From the NCBI RefSeq assembly GCF_000321225.1, contig NW_004450287.1:3164265-3228264 (forward strand): a DNA stretch of 64,000 nucleotides, written 5' to 3'. Made by a program: the position numbers and the translations under genes. The stretch comes from Odobenus rosmarus divergens (lineage: Eukaryota; Chordata; Mammalia; Carnivora; Odobenidae). The notes under the pieces were generated by a model. That model had not been told where the DNA came from, ran no database searches, and worked only from the letters and a program-made list of their open reading frames with translations. Position 1 is the first letter of the stretch. Every line of letters starts with the position of its first letter. This document shows, in pieces, positions 1-11,308 of the stretch.

Positions 1-645
1 GGTTCCTCAAAAAGTTAAAAATAGAACTACCCTATGCCCAGCAATTGTACTACTAGGTATTTACCCCACAGACACAAATGTAGTGATCTGAAGGGGCAAC
101 TGCATGCATCCCAATATTTATAGTAGAAATGTCTACAATAGCCAAACTATGAAAAGAGCCCAGATGTCCATTGACAGAGGAATGGATAAAGAAGATGTGG
201 TGTATATATATGCAATGGAATATTAGCCATCAAAAAAAAAAAGATATCTTGCCATTTGCAATGACATGTATGGAACCTAGGGTATTATGCTGAGGGAAAT
301 AAGTCGATCAGAGAAAGACAATTACCATATGATTTCACTCATATGTGGAATTTAAAAAACAAAACAGAGGAGCATAGAGGAATGGAGGGAAAAATAAAAC
401 AAGACAAAATCAGAGAGGGAGACAAACCAAAAGAGACTCAACCATAGGAAACTGAGGGTTGCTGGAGGGGAGGGGGCTGGGGGGATGTGGTAACTGAGTG
501 ATGGGCATTAAGGAGGGCAAGTGATATAATGAGCACTGGGTGTTATATTACAACTGATCAGTCACTGAACTCTACCTCTGAAACTAATAATATACTATAT
601 GTTAATTAATTGAATGTAAATTAAATTAAATTTAAAAAATAAAGA
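1..645 (+). mobile_element. LINE-1 3' end (end of ORF2 and 3' UTR), sense
   Basis: The sequence begins inside the end of L1 ORF2 (the stretch that decodes like the L1 'GGSSKS' C-terminus neighbourhood) and runs through the typical carnivore L1 3' UTR: a G-rich GAGGGG block near 465-485, the 'tacctctgaaactaataat' block near 570-590, and an AT-rich end near 645. The same blocks recur at 24.4-24.9 kb. The 5' part lies outside the window. There is no second 3' UTR module, unlike the copy at 21-25 kb, so this is probably an older subfamily. Confidence 0.9.
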
Positions 646-1402
646 TTAGTTATCCAAAATGCTAATACTAATGCTCTAATTTATAGTATTTGCCAATTTC
701 AATGTGTAAATACCCACACGATGCTAGTTTCAAGGTACCAACTCAATATCATGACTGTGATTTTATGGAGCCACTGGAGACAGAACACAGCATACAGTGG
801 TCCTTGAGTTGACCTTTTCCCTGAAGAGGAAATGTAGATTCTCATAATTCTAGGTGGTTCAGACTAGCTCAGTAGGAGGGTGCTTTTTTGTAGAGAACAC
901 ATCTTTACGTAAATTAAAACATGCAAAAACTGGGTTAATATGGATGATCAAGTAGATTCTTAGGTGAGAACAAAGTGAAAGGTATTTTTTCAATTACATG
1001 AATATCCAATAGAACAATGACAATTCTTTATTATGTACGTCTGTTCTGTATCATTCTTAACAGTCGCTGATTTTTCAAATAAAAATTAAATAAGGGACTA
1101 TTATACTGGTTTTTGAACAAAAAACTTTTAACAAGGCTTTTTAACACATAAGAAAGGAGCATCACCAAAGGCAACACTATTCCTTGCATTTTAGTTTCCA
1201 ATAAAATTTTATCTTTATCAGTCATTTGTTTTGTCCCATAAACTCCTCTCTGCAATACACTACACCAAACCCACATCTCATTCCCAACACTACCAAGAAC
1301 GTGATCTCTTTCTTATTTAATCTCCCATTCTCCATATTCCATGAGAAAAGCAAAGGGAAATAATCATTTTACTTACTCCATTTCCTATTTACGGATTATT
1401 GC
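646..1402. other. intergenic, no recognised feature
   Basis: AT-rich single-copy-looking DNA. No exon signals, RNA gene or clear repeat seen. The short open frame on the minus strand near 1031-1276 has no family resemblance. Confidence 0.5.
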
Positions 1403-2570
1403 TTGTTTTTTAAGCTTTATTTTTTTAGGTATGTATTAGGTTTACATAAAATTTATCAGAGTGTGTGCAGAGTTCCCATATACGCCTTCCAACCCCACCT
1501 TCAGTTTCCTTTATTGTTAATATTTTGCATTAGTTTGGTATACTTGTTAAAACTGACTATATTATTATTAACTAAGTACATAGTTTACATTAGGTCTCAG
1601 TGGTACAGTTTAATGAGTTTTGACAAATGCATAATGTCACTGCCCTTAAAATCCCCCATGCTCTGCCTATTCATCCCTCCTACTCTCCTCCAAACCCCTG
1701 GCAATCACTGATCGTTTTACTGCCTCCATACTTTTGCCATTTCCAGAGTGTTATATAGTTGAAATCATATAGTATATAGTTTTTCAGACTGATTTCTTTC
1801 CTTCAGACATATGCATTTAAGGTTCCTCCATGTCTTTTCATGGCTTAAAGCCTCATTTCATTTTATCACTGAATAATATTGCCTTGAATGGATGTACCAT
1901 CCATTCATCTATGGAAGCACATCTTGGGTGCTTCCAATTTTTTGGCAAATTGTGCGTAAAGCAGCTGTAAAAATTCATGTGTAGGCTTTTGTTTGGAAAT
2001 AAGTTTTCAGCTCATTTTGGAAAATGCCAAAGAGTATGATTACTGGATCATATAGTAAGCCTATCTTTAAATCTTAGGAACTGTTAAAACTGTCTTTTAA
2101 AATAGCTGTACCATTTTGCATTCCCAACATCAATGAATAGGAGTTTCTGTTGTTCCACATATTCAACAACATTCAATGTCATCAGTGGTTTGGATTTTGG
2201 CCATTCTAATAGGCATGTTTTAATTTGCAATTCCCTACAACATATGATGTTGAATATTTTTCCATATGCTTATTTTCCATATGTATATCTTTTTTGGTGA
2301 GGTGTCTGTTCAGACTTTTGGCCTATTGTTTAATTGGTTGTTTGTTTTCTTACTGTTGAGTTTTAAAAGGACTGTATATTTTGAATACCAGTGCTTTATT
2401 AGATATGTGTTTTGCAATTATTTTCTCACATTCTGTGGCTTGTCTTTTCATTCTCTTAACACTATTTTTCACAGAGTAGAAGTTTAGTTTTTGTGTGTTT
2501 TTTTTAAATTTTAATGAAGTCCAATTTACTTTTATCTCCCATGGATCATGATTGTTAAGACTACTGCTTT
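1403..2570 (-). mobile_element. ancient LINE-1 (L1M-type), antisense
   Basis: Read on the plus strand, the sequence shows the reverse complement of an old L1 3' half: motifs such as 'ccattcatctatgga', 'tttgcattcccaacatcaatga', 'ggccattctaataggc' and 'ttttaatgaagtccaatttac' in the expected order. It is heavily diverged and has no useful open frame. Subfamily not assigned. Confidence 0.75.
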
Positions 2571-2768
2571 TATATTCCCATTTAACATATACTCATTATG
2601 CTACACACAGTCCTTTTTATGTCTTTTTACATTTTGAAATGATTTCGAATTTTCAAAAAGTTCGCAAATATAATACAAAGGATTTCTAAATAATAATATT
2701 AATACAAAGGATTTCTGTCTTTCACCCAGCTTCCCTTAATAACATCTTCCATAACCATGATACATTTA

Positions 2769-2980
2769 TTTTTTAAATTTTTTAAATTTTTAAATATTTT
2801 TTAAGATTTTATTTATTTATTTGACAGAGAGAGAGAGTGCGAGAGAGGGAACACAAGCAGGGGAGAGGGAAAAGCAGGCTTCCGCTGAGCAGGGAGCCCG
2901 ATGTGGGGCTTGATCCCAGGTCCCTGGGATCATGAACTGAGCCGAAGGAGACGCTTAATGACTGAGCCACCCAGGTGCCC
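2769..2980 (-). mobile_element. SINEC (CAN-SINE), antisense
   Basis: Reverse-complement SINE: T-rich tail with AAGATTTTATTTATTTATTTG at its left, GAGAGA tract, then 'gagccacccaggtgcccc' (the tRNA-like head) at the right. Flanked by a 14-bp target-site duplication, ccatgatacattta, at 2755-2768 and 2981-2994, which proves insertion into the older repeat. Confidence 0.95.
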
Positions 2981-3021
2981 CCATGATACATTTACTGAGA
3001 TCAAGAGTTAGTCAACACCAG

Positions 3022-3190
3022 AGGTGCCTGGGTGGCTCAGTCGGTTAAGCATCTGCCTTCAGCTCAGGTCATGATCTCAGAGTCCTGGAACTGAGCCCTG
3101 TCTTGGCTCCATGCTCAGCAGGGACTCTGCTTGTCTATTGCTCTCTCTCTCAAAAAAAAACAAAAAACCAAAAAAACAAAGCTTAAAAAA
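3022..3190 (+). mobile_element. SINEC, sense
   Basis: Starts with 'aggtgcctgggtggctcag', includes the B-box-like region, and ends in an impure A tail (AAAAAAAAACAAAAAACC). Imperfect target-site duplication: aagagttagtcaacac near 3003-3018 and aagagttaacac from 3191. It lies 41 bp from the opposite-strand SINE at 2769-2980. Confidence 0.93.
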
Positions 3191-4099
3191 AAGAGTTAAC
3201 ACTGGGTATTACTATCAGCTAACCTACAGATGATTCAGATTTCACCAGTTTTTCCACTAATGCCCTTTTCCGTTCAAGAATCTAATCCAGGATACCACGT
3301 TGCATTTAGATATCATGGCTCCTTAGTTTCCTCATATCTATGACAGTTTCTTAGACCTTCCTTGTTTTTCATACTATTGATACTTTTGAAGAATGCTGGT
3401 CAGGTATTTTGTAGAATGTCTTTTAACTTGGGTTGTCTGCTGTTTTCTCAAAACTGGGATTGTAAATTTGGGGAAGAATATAAGAGAGGTAAACTGCCCT
3501 CCTCATTATACCATAACAGGGGTAAATGATATCAAAAGAAGTTATTACTGGTCATTTTAACTATGATCATTTGATTGTACATGTGTCTGTCAGGTTTTTC
3601 TATTGTAAATTCCTGTTTTTTCCTTTTCATACTTTATTTGCAGAGGTAACTAATACTTACAGAGGCAGAGTATCAAAAAGTCTGTGGACATATGTTACAA
3701 TCCCACAGTAAGTTATAAACACTTCAGAGAAAAGCGATGGAAACTGTGCATGTATCCTGTCTTTCTTTAAAGTTCTACCCACTAGCTTGCTTCAACATTC
3801 ATCAGGGGACCTTGCCTGAGGCAATTTTTACTGTGGTGTTCTAAGAATAGTTTTCTATTTCCCTCATCCTTTCTGTATTTATTATTTGAAATTCTTCTGT
3901 AGGGAAGAATTCTCCCATTTATATATTCATTTAATCATTTATTTGTATCAGGATGGATTAATAGCTATCTATTTTATTGTTTGGGTAGTAATCCAATACT
4001 AAAGCTATTTATTTTGTTGCTCAAATCACACAGTTATTTTTAGTTATTGAAAATACCGTACACCTCAGTGTTTAAGCTTTTCACATATTTTCATTCATT

Positions 4100-4365
4100 C
4101 TAAACACTCCTGCTTCCTATCCACTCCTCAAGACTCAACTCAAATGTTGCCTTCACTGGTTATCCAATCTAAACAATCCATTCTGGTTTAAATGTCCCTT
4201 GTCTTGGTCTTACTATCACGAACAGGTATTTTTAAGTTATTGATCTATTTTTCTGTTTCTCTAGGGGAATCTGTGTCTTTTATATGTGTGCCCTTGACAC
4301 CTAGAACAGTAACTACTGTAGCACATGCACTCAATTTGTCTTTTTAGAACTAATGTAATTATTGA
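4100..4365 (+). mobile_element. LINE-2 3' fragment
   Basis: Order of motifs fits a diverged L2 3' end: 'caagactcaactcaaatgttgcc', then 'ctaggggaatctgtgtctt', then 'gacacctagaacagtaac'. Old and eroded; limits approximate. Confidence 0.55.
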
Positions 4366-4982
4366 GAGGTAGTGAAATAGAAGCGATGAGTTGGAACTAT
4401 TCTTTCATGAAGCTTAGCTGTGGAAAGCAAGAAAGAGTATGCTCACAAGGGAGAGATTCAAGTTGAAAGTATAATTCAGTTTCATAAATGGAAATGAACT
4501 GAATATACATAAAGTGAAGGGAAAATCCAGGGAGAAAAGAGGTTGAGATCCTGAAAAGCTTTGTCATGGCTAACAAAGCAAGTCCCCAGAAGAAGTAAAA
4601 GGAGCAAGATCACAAAAAAATCAAGAAGTCAAGGTAAAGATGCTAACCTTGGTCAGATGAACAGGTAAATGTGACTATATAATTGCTGCAAGTAGAAGAT
4701 GACAGAGAACTGAGAAAGTTCAGATCAGTGATGTTTCTGTGAAATAGAAGATAATATGGAATTATGGAAACAAGGTGAGCTTTTGCTTTTGCTAGTATAA
4801 CTTAATACATCAAGGTGGCCAAAGATGGAGCGATAGAGAAAGGAGAGATACTCACTTTTGCTGAAAACTTTCCTGGTATTGCAAAACATACCAGTACCTT
4901 TGCTTAGGAATCTTGCTGAAAGAAATTTTACCATCTCCAGTTGCTTCCACCTGAATTTCCCTCACCCCAGCCAACCCAATCC

Positions 4983-4985
<3 letters not shown>
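4366..4985. other. intergenic, no recognised feature
   Basis: Purine-rich unique sequence without exon structure or repeat that I can name. Confidence 0.45.

Positions 4986-5023
<38 letters not shown>
4986..5023. repeat. (AC)19 microsatellite
   Basis: Uninterrupted AC dinucleotide run of 38 bp. Long and pure enough to be length-variable between individuals. Confidence 0.98.
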
Positions 5024-5025
<2 letters not shown>

Positions 5026-5226
5026 GTCCTCTCCAAAATCCCATGTTGCATTTGGGAAACACTTCATTATAGCACAAAGTATGCTGTAACATAACACCAT
5101 AGAACCCAGATTATATCTAGCTTCCCAAGTAGATCTCTTAATAGTTTCCCCCATCTGGACATGACCCATATCTTATTCCTCGTTATATCAACAGTGAAAG
5201 ACAGGACCCTGAATATAGTAGATTTT
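5024..5226. other. intergenic spacer
   Basis: Unique sequence between the AC repeat and the SINE target site; nothing recognised. Confidence 0.4.
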
Positions 5227-5242
5227 AGAAATACTTTGCTGG

Positions 5243-5438
5243 GGGCACCTGGGTGGCTCAGTTGGTTAAGCGGCTGCCTTCAGTTCAGGTCATGATCCCA
5301 GGATCCTGGGATCAAGCCCCGCATCGGGCTCTCTGCTCAGCGGGGAGCCTGCTTCTTCCTCTCCCACTCCCCCTGATTGTTTTCCCTCTCTTGCTGTCTC
5401 TCTCTCTGTCAAATAAATAAATAAAATCTTAAAAAAAA
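5243..5438 (+). mobile_element. SINEC, sense, young-looking
   Basis: Full-length SINE from 'gggcacctgggtggctcag' to an (AAAT)n / AAAATCTT / A9 tail. The 16-bp target-site duplication agaaatactttgctgg is perfect (5227-5242 and 5439-5454), so the insertion is recent relative to most others here. Confidence 0.97.
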
Positions 5439-5504
5439 AGAAATACTTTGCTGGATAAAAAATGACACATAAATAATTACAGACTACACATATACAGCAC
5501 TTTT

Positions 5505-5602
5505 TATATAATGGTGTGGGCTTTGTTGTATCCCTAGTTCTTAGAACAGTACATGATGAAAGGCAGATGCTAAATATCTATTTGTTAAATAAATGAGAGA
5601 AA
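5505..5602 (+). mobile_element. LINE-2 3' end fragment
   Basis: 'tatccctagttcttagaacagt' followed by 'tatctatttgttaaataaatga' resembles the L2 3' terminus. Short and diverged. Confidence 0.5.
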
Positions 5603-6188
5603 ATGATCAGAATTTTATGGAGGCCTTGAATTCATTGCTCAGAGGTATAAAGGGCTATTAACTCCCCCTCCCAATGCTTAAAGCTAAACAATAAAATATT
5701 TCACTAAGAAAGAGAAAACCAATTTCATTTTAATGGGTGAGATTGAGAGACTTGGTAAATTTGAAAAACAGAATTAAATCCATTCCAAAACAATCAAGTA
5801 AGTTATTCTTAATGATTGAGAAAAGATTTACACAAGAGGAAAACCAGTCTTAAGAACTAATCAATAGCAAGTGTACGAACATCAGCTAAGCAAGATAAAC
5901 CACCAGGATTCTGAATGTTCTCAAAGTTATTTTGTAGTCAAGAGTGAGAAATAATGTCAATCCATGTTTTAGGAGCATATCAAATTCAAAAGCAGCTTCC
6001 TTCATTGGGGAGTGGGGGGAAAAACAAATGAAAAAAATCTACCATGAGTTAAGCAGAGTTTTATAGAAATCCTGAATAAGAAAGGGCTAAATAAAACATT
6101 AAATCTTAGGAAAAAAATAAAGAAACTGCTGCTTTTTCCTTGGTATAATCAATTTTATCTTTCCAGGGAAGAATCAAAGGATTTGAGG
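5603..6188. other. intergenic, no recognised feature
   Basis: AT-rich unique sequence. No repeat or gene signal identified. Confidence 0.4.
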
Positions 6189-6202
6189 AGAGACAGACAG
6201 AC

Positions 6203-6234
<32 letters not shown>

Positions 6235-6246
6235 GATAGATAGAAA
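6189..6246. repeat. (GACA)n(GATA)n microsatellite
   Basis: Several AGAC units pass into about ten AGAT units with one slip near the right end. An AT-rich region (to about 6360) follows. Confidence 0.95.
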
Positions 6247-6930
6247 CATATAGATATATATACAAATTTTCATATAAATTAATCATATATGTAACAAAAT
6301 ATATGATTATACATATGATTATATATTGCATACTTATTTTACCTATATATGATATATAAAGATAATCACAGGACATTATTTTAATATCCATAAGATGAAA
6401 ATAATCTAAAATTATTCAACCACAAATGGGATAAATTTTTGTATATTCATAAAGTAGAATATTATACAGTAATATTCACCTATTCACCCTTAACACACAC
6501 TTCTTTATACATAACTTGAATAAATCTAATAAACATTTTGAAGAGCATAATGTCAGACACGAGAAAGCATATTCTCTACAGTTTCATTTAAAGTGTAAAA
6601 GTAAGCTAAATTACTATACAGCAATGGGAATCAGAGTAATGGATAAATTTAGGATAGTGACAATTGAGAAGAAACTGGTGAGGGCTTCTGAATGCTGCTA
6701 GTATTTTATTTATATGTTGAGGGCATTGCTTTATAGAGTATTCACTTCATGACAATTTGCTAAACATCTTTTCTGTATTGTACATCAGTAAAATATAATG
6801 TTTTATTTAAGTAAAAAGTAAATAAAACACAGCTTATACCCCAAAGCAATTTATACCCTCAAAAGGCTATGTAGAAAAAAATGATGGTAATAAACAAAGC
6901 TAATATTTAATGTTTAGCAACTTGTGGAGA
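6247..6930. other. AT-rich intergenic sequence
   Basis: TATA-type low-complexity sequence to about 6360, then unique sequence with no recognised element. Confidence 0.4.
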
Positions 6931-7365
6931 ATTTTTAAGTTTTTATTTAAATTCGATTTAATTAACATTTACTGTATTATTAGTTTCAGAGGTAGAATTT
7001 ATTCATCGGTTGCATACAACACCTAGTGCTCATTATTTGAAGTGCCCTCATTGTCCATCACCCAGTTACCCATTTCCCACCCACCTCCCCTCCAGCAACC
7101 CTGTTTGTTTCCTACAGTTAAGAGTCTCTTATAGTTTGCCTCCCTCTCTGCTTTTGTCTTGTTTTATTTTTCTTTCCCTTCCCTTAAGTTCATGTGTATT
7201 GTTTCTTAAATTCCACATAAGCGTGAAATCATATAATTGTCTTTCTCTGATTGAGTTATTTCACTTGGCATGATATGCTCTAGTTCCATCCACACAGTTG
7301 CAAATGGCAAGAGTTCATTCATTTTGATGGCTGAGTAATATTCCATTGAATATATACATCACATC

Positions 7366-7570
7366 TTTATTTAAAGAATTTATTTGAAAGAGAGAGAGAG
7401 AGGGAAAGGGAGAGAGAGCACGAGTAAGGGGAGGGGCAGAGGGTAATGAAGGGGGAGAAGCAGACTCCGCACTGAGCAAGGAAACCAACACGGGGATTGA
7501 TACGAGTACTGCGGGACCACGACCTAAGTCAAAGGCAGAGGCTTAACCAGTTGAGCTACCCAGGCGCCCG
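7366..7570 (-). mobile_element. SINEC inside the L1, antisense
   Basis: From 'tttatttaaagaatttatttgaaag' to 'gagctacccaggcgcccg'. L1 sequence resumes directly at 7571, with a short imperfect duplication (tatacatcac / tatacacatc). Confidence 0.93.
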
Positions 7571-7727
7571 TATACACATCTTCTTTATCCATTCATCTGT
7601 CAATGGATATTTGGGCTGTATCCATATTTTGGCTATAGTAGACATATGCCCCTTTGAATCATTATGTTTGTATCCTTTGGATAAATACCTAGTAGTGCAA
7701 TTGCTGGGTCATAGGGTAGTTCTATTT

Positions 7728-8450
7728 TTAACTTTTTGAGGAACCCCCACACTGTTTTCCAGAGTGTCTGCATTCCAGTTTGCATCCCACCAATAGTGTA
7801 AGAGGGTCCCCTTTCTCTGCATCCTCACCAACAACTGTTGTTTCTGAGTTGTTAATTTTAGCCATTCTGACCTGTGTGAGGTGGTATCTCATTGTGGTTT
7901 TGATTTGTGTTACCCTGATACTGAGCGATATTGAGCATTTTTTCATGTGTCTATTGGTCATTTGTGTATCTTCTTTGGAGAAACGTGTGTTCCTGTCTTC
8001 TGCCCATTTCTTGACTGGATCATTTGTTTTTTGGATGTTGACTTTGGTAAGTTCTTTGTGGATTTTGGATACTAGCCTTTTATCTGATAAGACATTTGCA
8101 AATATCTTCTCTTTTTCTGTAGGTTGCCTTTTAGTTTTGTTGACTGTTTCCTTTGCTGTGCAAAAGCTTTTTATCTTGATGAAGTCCCAATAGTTCATTT
8201 GGCTTGTTTCCCTTGCTTTTGGAGACATGTCTAGCAAGAAGTTGCTGTGGCCTAGGTCAAAGAGGTTGTTGCCTATGTTCCCTTCTAGGATTCTGATGGA
8301 TTCCTGTCTCACATTTAGGTCTTTCATCCATTTTGAGTTTCTGTGTGTATGTGTGGTGTAGGTGTAAGAAAGTGGTTCAGTTTTATTCTTCTGCATGTGG
8401 GTGTCCAATTTTCCCAACACCATTCCTTGAAGAGACTGTCTTTTTTCCAC
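7728..8450 (-). pseudogene. LINE-1 ORF2 C-terminal fragment (240 aa open stretch)
   Basis: Minus-strand translation carries hallmarks of the L1 ORF2p C-terminal third: '[18 protein letters not shown]', '[14 protein letters not shown]', 'KKWAED', '[11 protein letters not shown]' and the end '[10 protein letters not shown]'. In the family this part follows the reverse transcriptase and includes the cysteine-rich region. The frame begins after a break and is only a small part of the usual protein of about 1,275 residues. No signal of host function. Neighbouring ORF2 pieces of the same element lie at 8472-9445. Confidence 0.92.
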
Positions 8451-9100
8451 TGGATATTCTTTCCTGCTTTGTCAAAGATTCATTGACCATAGAGTTGAGG
8501 GTCCATTTCTGGGCTCTCTATTCTGTTGCGCTGATCTATGTGTCTGCTTTTGTGCCAGTACCATACTGTCTTGATGATGACAGCTTTGTAATAGAGCTTG
8601 AAGTCCAGAATTGTGAGGCCTCCAGCTTTGGTTTTCTTTTTCAACTTTCCTTTGGCTATTCAGGGTCTTTTCTGTTCCACACAAATTTTAGGATTATTTG
8701 TTCCAGCTCTGTGAAAAATGTTGATGGTATTTTGATAGGAATTGCATTGAATGTGTAGATTGCTCTGGGAATCATAGACATTTTAACAATATTTGTTCTT
8801 CCAGTCCATGGAAGCATGAAATTTTTTTTCCTTTCTTTGTGTCTTCCTCAGTTTCCTTCATAAGTGGTTATATTTTTCAGAGTATAGATCCTTTACCTTT
8901 TTGGTTAGGTTTATTCCTCAGTATCTTATGGGTTTTTGTGCGATGGTAAGTGGGATGGATTCCCTGATTTCTCTTTTTTCTGCCTCCCTATTGTTACTGT
9001 ATAGAAATGTAACTGATTTCTGTGCATTGATTTTATATCCTGCCACTTTGCTCAATTCCTGTATGAATTCTAGCAATTTTGGGGTGGAATCTTTTGGGTT

Positions 9101-9445
9101 TCATACATAGAGTATCATGTCATCGACAAAGAGTGAGAGTTTGACTTCTTCTTTGCCTATTTGGATGCCTTTTATTTCTTTTGGTTGTCTGATTGCTGAG
9201 GCTAGGCCTTCCAGTACTACGTTGAACAACAGTGGCGAGAGTGGACATCCCTGTCGTATTCCCAACCTTATGGGAAAGGCTCTCACTTTTTCCCCATTGA
9301 GAATGATATTTGCTGTGGGCTTTTCATATATGGCTTTTATGATATTGAGGTATGTTCCCTCTATCCCTACAGTGTGGAGAGTTTTAATCATGAAAGGATG
9401 CTGTACTTTCTCAGATGCTTTTTCTGCAACTATTGAGAGGATCAT
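9101..9445 (-). pseudogene. LINE-1 ORF2 reverse-transcriptase fragment, copy 1
   Basis: A 114-aa minus-strand stretch containing RT palm motifs: '[14 protein letters not shown]' and '[12 protein letters not shown]'. The catalytic box reads FVDD where L1 normally has FADD. The open stretch starts at '[18 protein letters not shown]', equivalent to the '[12 protein letters not shown]' motif of active elements, in which the metal-binding Asp is changed (IVAEKA). Both changes recur in the second copy at 11781-12125. Not functional. Confidence 0.93.
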
Positions 9446-9680
9446 ATGATTCTTGTCTTTTCTTTTATTAATGTGGCATATTACTTTGATTGATTTGTGG
9501 ATGTTGAATTACCCTTGTAGCCCAGGAATAAATCCCACTTGGTTGTGGGCACTAATCCTTTTAATGTACTGTTGAATCTTATTAGCTAATATCTTGGAGA
9601 ATTTTTGCATCCATTTTCATCAGAGCTATTCGTATGTAATTCCCCTTTTTGGTGGGGTCTTTGTCTGGTTTTGGGATCAA

Positions 9681-11258
9681 ATTGGAAAACTAATCTTTAA
9701 AAATTTACTAGAATGACAATGCTTAAGGCTAACAGAAAAATCCAATTAAATAACTCTTTGCCATTTTTTCCCTAACTTCTTTAAATGTTGCAAATCTTTT
9801 AGCAAGAAAAAATGAGCCCACAAGCAAAGAAGTGAAAATAAAAGGGCAATAGAGAATTATTATATACTCCTCTAATAAATGATCATCCCCCTAGTAACAT
9901 GGCTGCCTTACCTCCTTGAATTTTATGCATCCACCCTGGCCCCTTTCTTTTAGTGGATTAAGTAAATGGGCAGGCAACCAGAGAAGAGTAAGCTCTAGCT
10001 AGAGGTCAAATCCATTAGTGTGAATGCCCAGTGATTCATAAATATGATGTTAATGTGTTTTAAAGAGATTTCCTCTGTGTTTTACACAGATGTCTTCAGA
10101 GTTGAGACTGTACAGATGAGAAAAGATACAACAATATATACTAGAAATTTCTTTGCTTGTCAACTCTACTATCATTTTTTGACTGGAAATACCCTTGGCC
10201 CCATCTGTACTTTTTCCAAAGAGCCATGTATTCCCTAAAACAATAGTTTTCTCTTATTGTCATAGCAATTACTTTAAGTAGTTTATGAACTTTAATAATG
10301 GCACCTTATTTTACAGAGAACATTTCCTTTCCTTCTAAATTAGTAATAAATATATATATATATTTAATGTATTGAAATGTCTTTAGAGCTTTGTTTTGAA
10401 GGATTCTCATTCTGTATCTGGATATGTAATTTGTGAACAATGATTTCTCTAAGCTGCTCTACTGGCTGTATGTCTTAGAAATGCAGCGAGTTTCCTGGTA
10501 AATCAATTTGTGTTAGCTGCGCAGTACAGATTTGCAGCAGCATAATTCAGACTGACTTCTCCAAATAATACTTCTTCTGACAACACTTTTAAAGTGGCAA
10601 GATAGCTTGGAAAAGTACAGAATTGTCTTGAGATATCACATCCCCCAGCAGAATTCAAAATACTGCTGCAAAACTGACAAAATAGGACCTAAATTGTAAT
10701 GTGATATAGTAAAGCAGCTGATAGATTGCACCCTGCACCAAAAATTGCTAACTCAGTGCCCGACAGAAAAACCACGGAGCTGTAGGAACAGTAAGAGAAG
10801 TCTTTACTCTGTGGGCCAAAAATAGCCAAATGAATATGATGTAAGTACACAGTATTTTCCAACTTGCTTAGATAAATAATGGACCTCTTTTTAAAATTAC
10901 AAAGGTGACACAGAACATTGGAGAAGGTGTGTGGATTACCAGTTGAAACTCTGTAAATGCTTTTTAAAATATTTGCATTTGTTTAATATGTTGGGCAGTG
11001 CTAAGTGAAGCTTAAGGGAAAAGTGGTTTTGGTGGGTGAGTATTTAAATGTTGTTTTTACTGTTAGTTGAAGCCTACAGAGAATTTACATTGTGATTAAA
11101 ATTCTCATGCTTTATTTTATAAATAACTTTTTTCAGTTAAGAATGCTCATGATATAAGATATTAATGTATCAAAGTCTTTTAAAAGACAATTTGAGACTT
11201 TGTATGATTAGAGAATGACTACATTTTTGGATGATTTGAGGAAATATAGTGCCATGAG
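9681..11258. other. unique intergenic flank inside duplication copy 1
   Basis: No named repeat or gene, apart from a short (TA)n run near 10350. The 64-aa open stretch at 10044-10238 has no family resemblance. Confidence 0.5.
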
Positions 11259-11308
11259 NNNNNNNNNNNNNNNNNNNNNNNNNNNNNNNNNNNNNNNNNN
11301 NNNNNNNN
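11259..11308. other. assembly gap, 50 N
   Basis: Fifty unknown bases between duplication copy 1 and a partial SINE. A fixed small size suggests a placeholder, not a measured length. Confidence 0.99.

Larger units (their letters stand above)
2590..4030 (-). mobile_element. old mammalian interspersed repeat, probably L1M-type, split by two SINEs
   Basis: Blocks such as 'cagatttcaccagtttttcc', 'gcatttagatatcatggctc', 'gtcaggtattttgtagaatg' and 'atttattttgttgctcaaat' match, from memory, a widespread old mammalian repeat usually filed with L1M. Two SINEs (2769-2980 and 3022-3190) interrupt it. Orientation and family are less certain than its repeat nature. Confidence 0.5.
6931..9680 (-). mobile_element. 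5'-truncated LINE-1, antisense, split by a SINE
   Basis: The L1 3' end is at the left (AT-rich end, then 'gtattattagtttcagaggta' and 'cacctagtgctcatta'), and ORF2 follows rightwards on the minus strand as far as the 'LIPKPDKDP' region of the reverse transcriptase, where homology stops abruptly at about 9680. The element is therefore 5'-truncated, as most L1 insertions are. A SINE at 7366-7570 interrupts it. The right part (8786-9680) is present again at 11466-12360. Open frames are broken by stops and shifts, so it cannot be active. Confidence 0.95.
8786..11258. repeat. tandem duplication, copy 1 (ends at assembly gap)
   Basis: Matches 11466-13938 at a constant net offset of 2680 bp. About 13 substitutions and two 2-bp indels fall between 8786 and 9286; from 9287 to 11258 (1,972 bp) I see no difference. 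It includes the 5' end of the antisense L1 and 1.58 kb of otherwise unique flank. Confidence 0.97.

Noticed and set aside
2809..2991. Short frame with 'TWVAQSLSVSFGSV' and similar frames at 42575 and 52171
   Set aside because: These are translations of SINE heads, recurring because the SINE recurs.
4984..5169. Minus-strand open frame ending in Cys-Val repeats
   Set aside because: Translation of the AC microsatellite.
4986..6246. CRISPR-like or satellite arrays
   Set aside because: Only simple microsatellites occur; there are no spaced direct repeats.
6155..6391. Minus-strand frame rich in Leu-Ser-Ile-Tyr
   Set aside because: Translation of the GATA repeat and nearby AT-rich DNA.
7780..8193. 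137-aa plus-strand open frame
   Set aside because: Antisense shadow of the minus-strand L1 ORF2 C-terminus; the hydrophobic look comes from reading the reverse complement of A-rich codons.
8333..8758. 141-aa plus-strand open frame
   Set aside because: Antisense shadow of L1 ORF2.
10044..10238. 64-aa open frame present twice (also 12724-12918) with identical sequence
   Set aside because: Apparent conservation is only the 2680-bp duplication; there is no independent evidence of coding.
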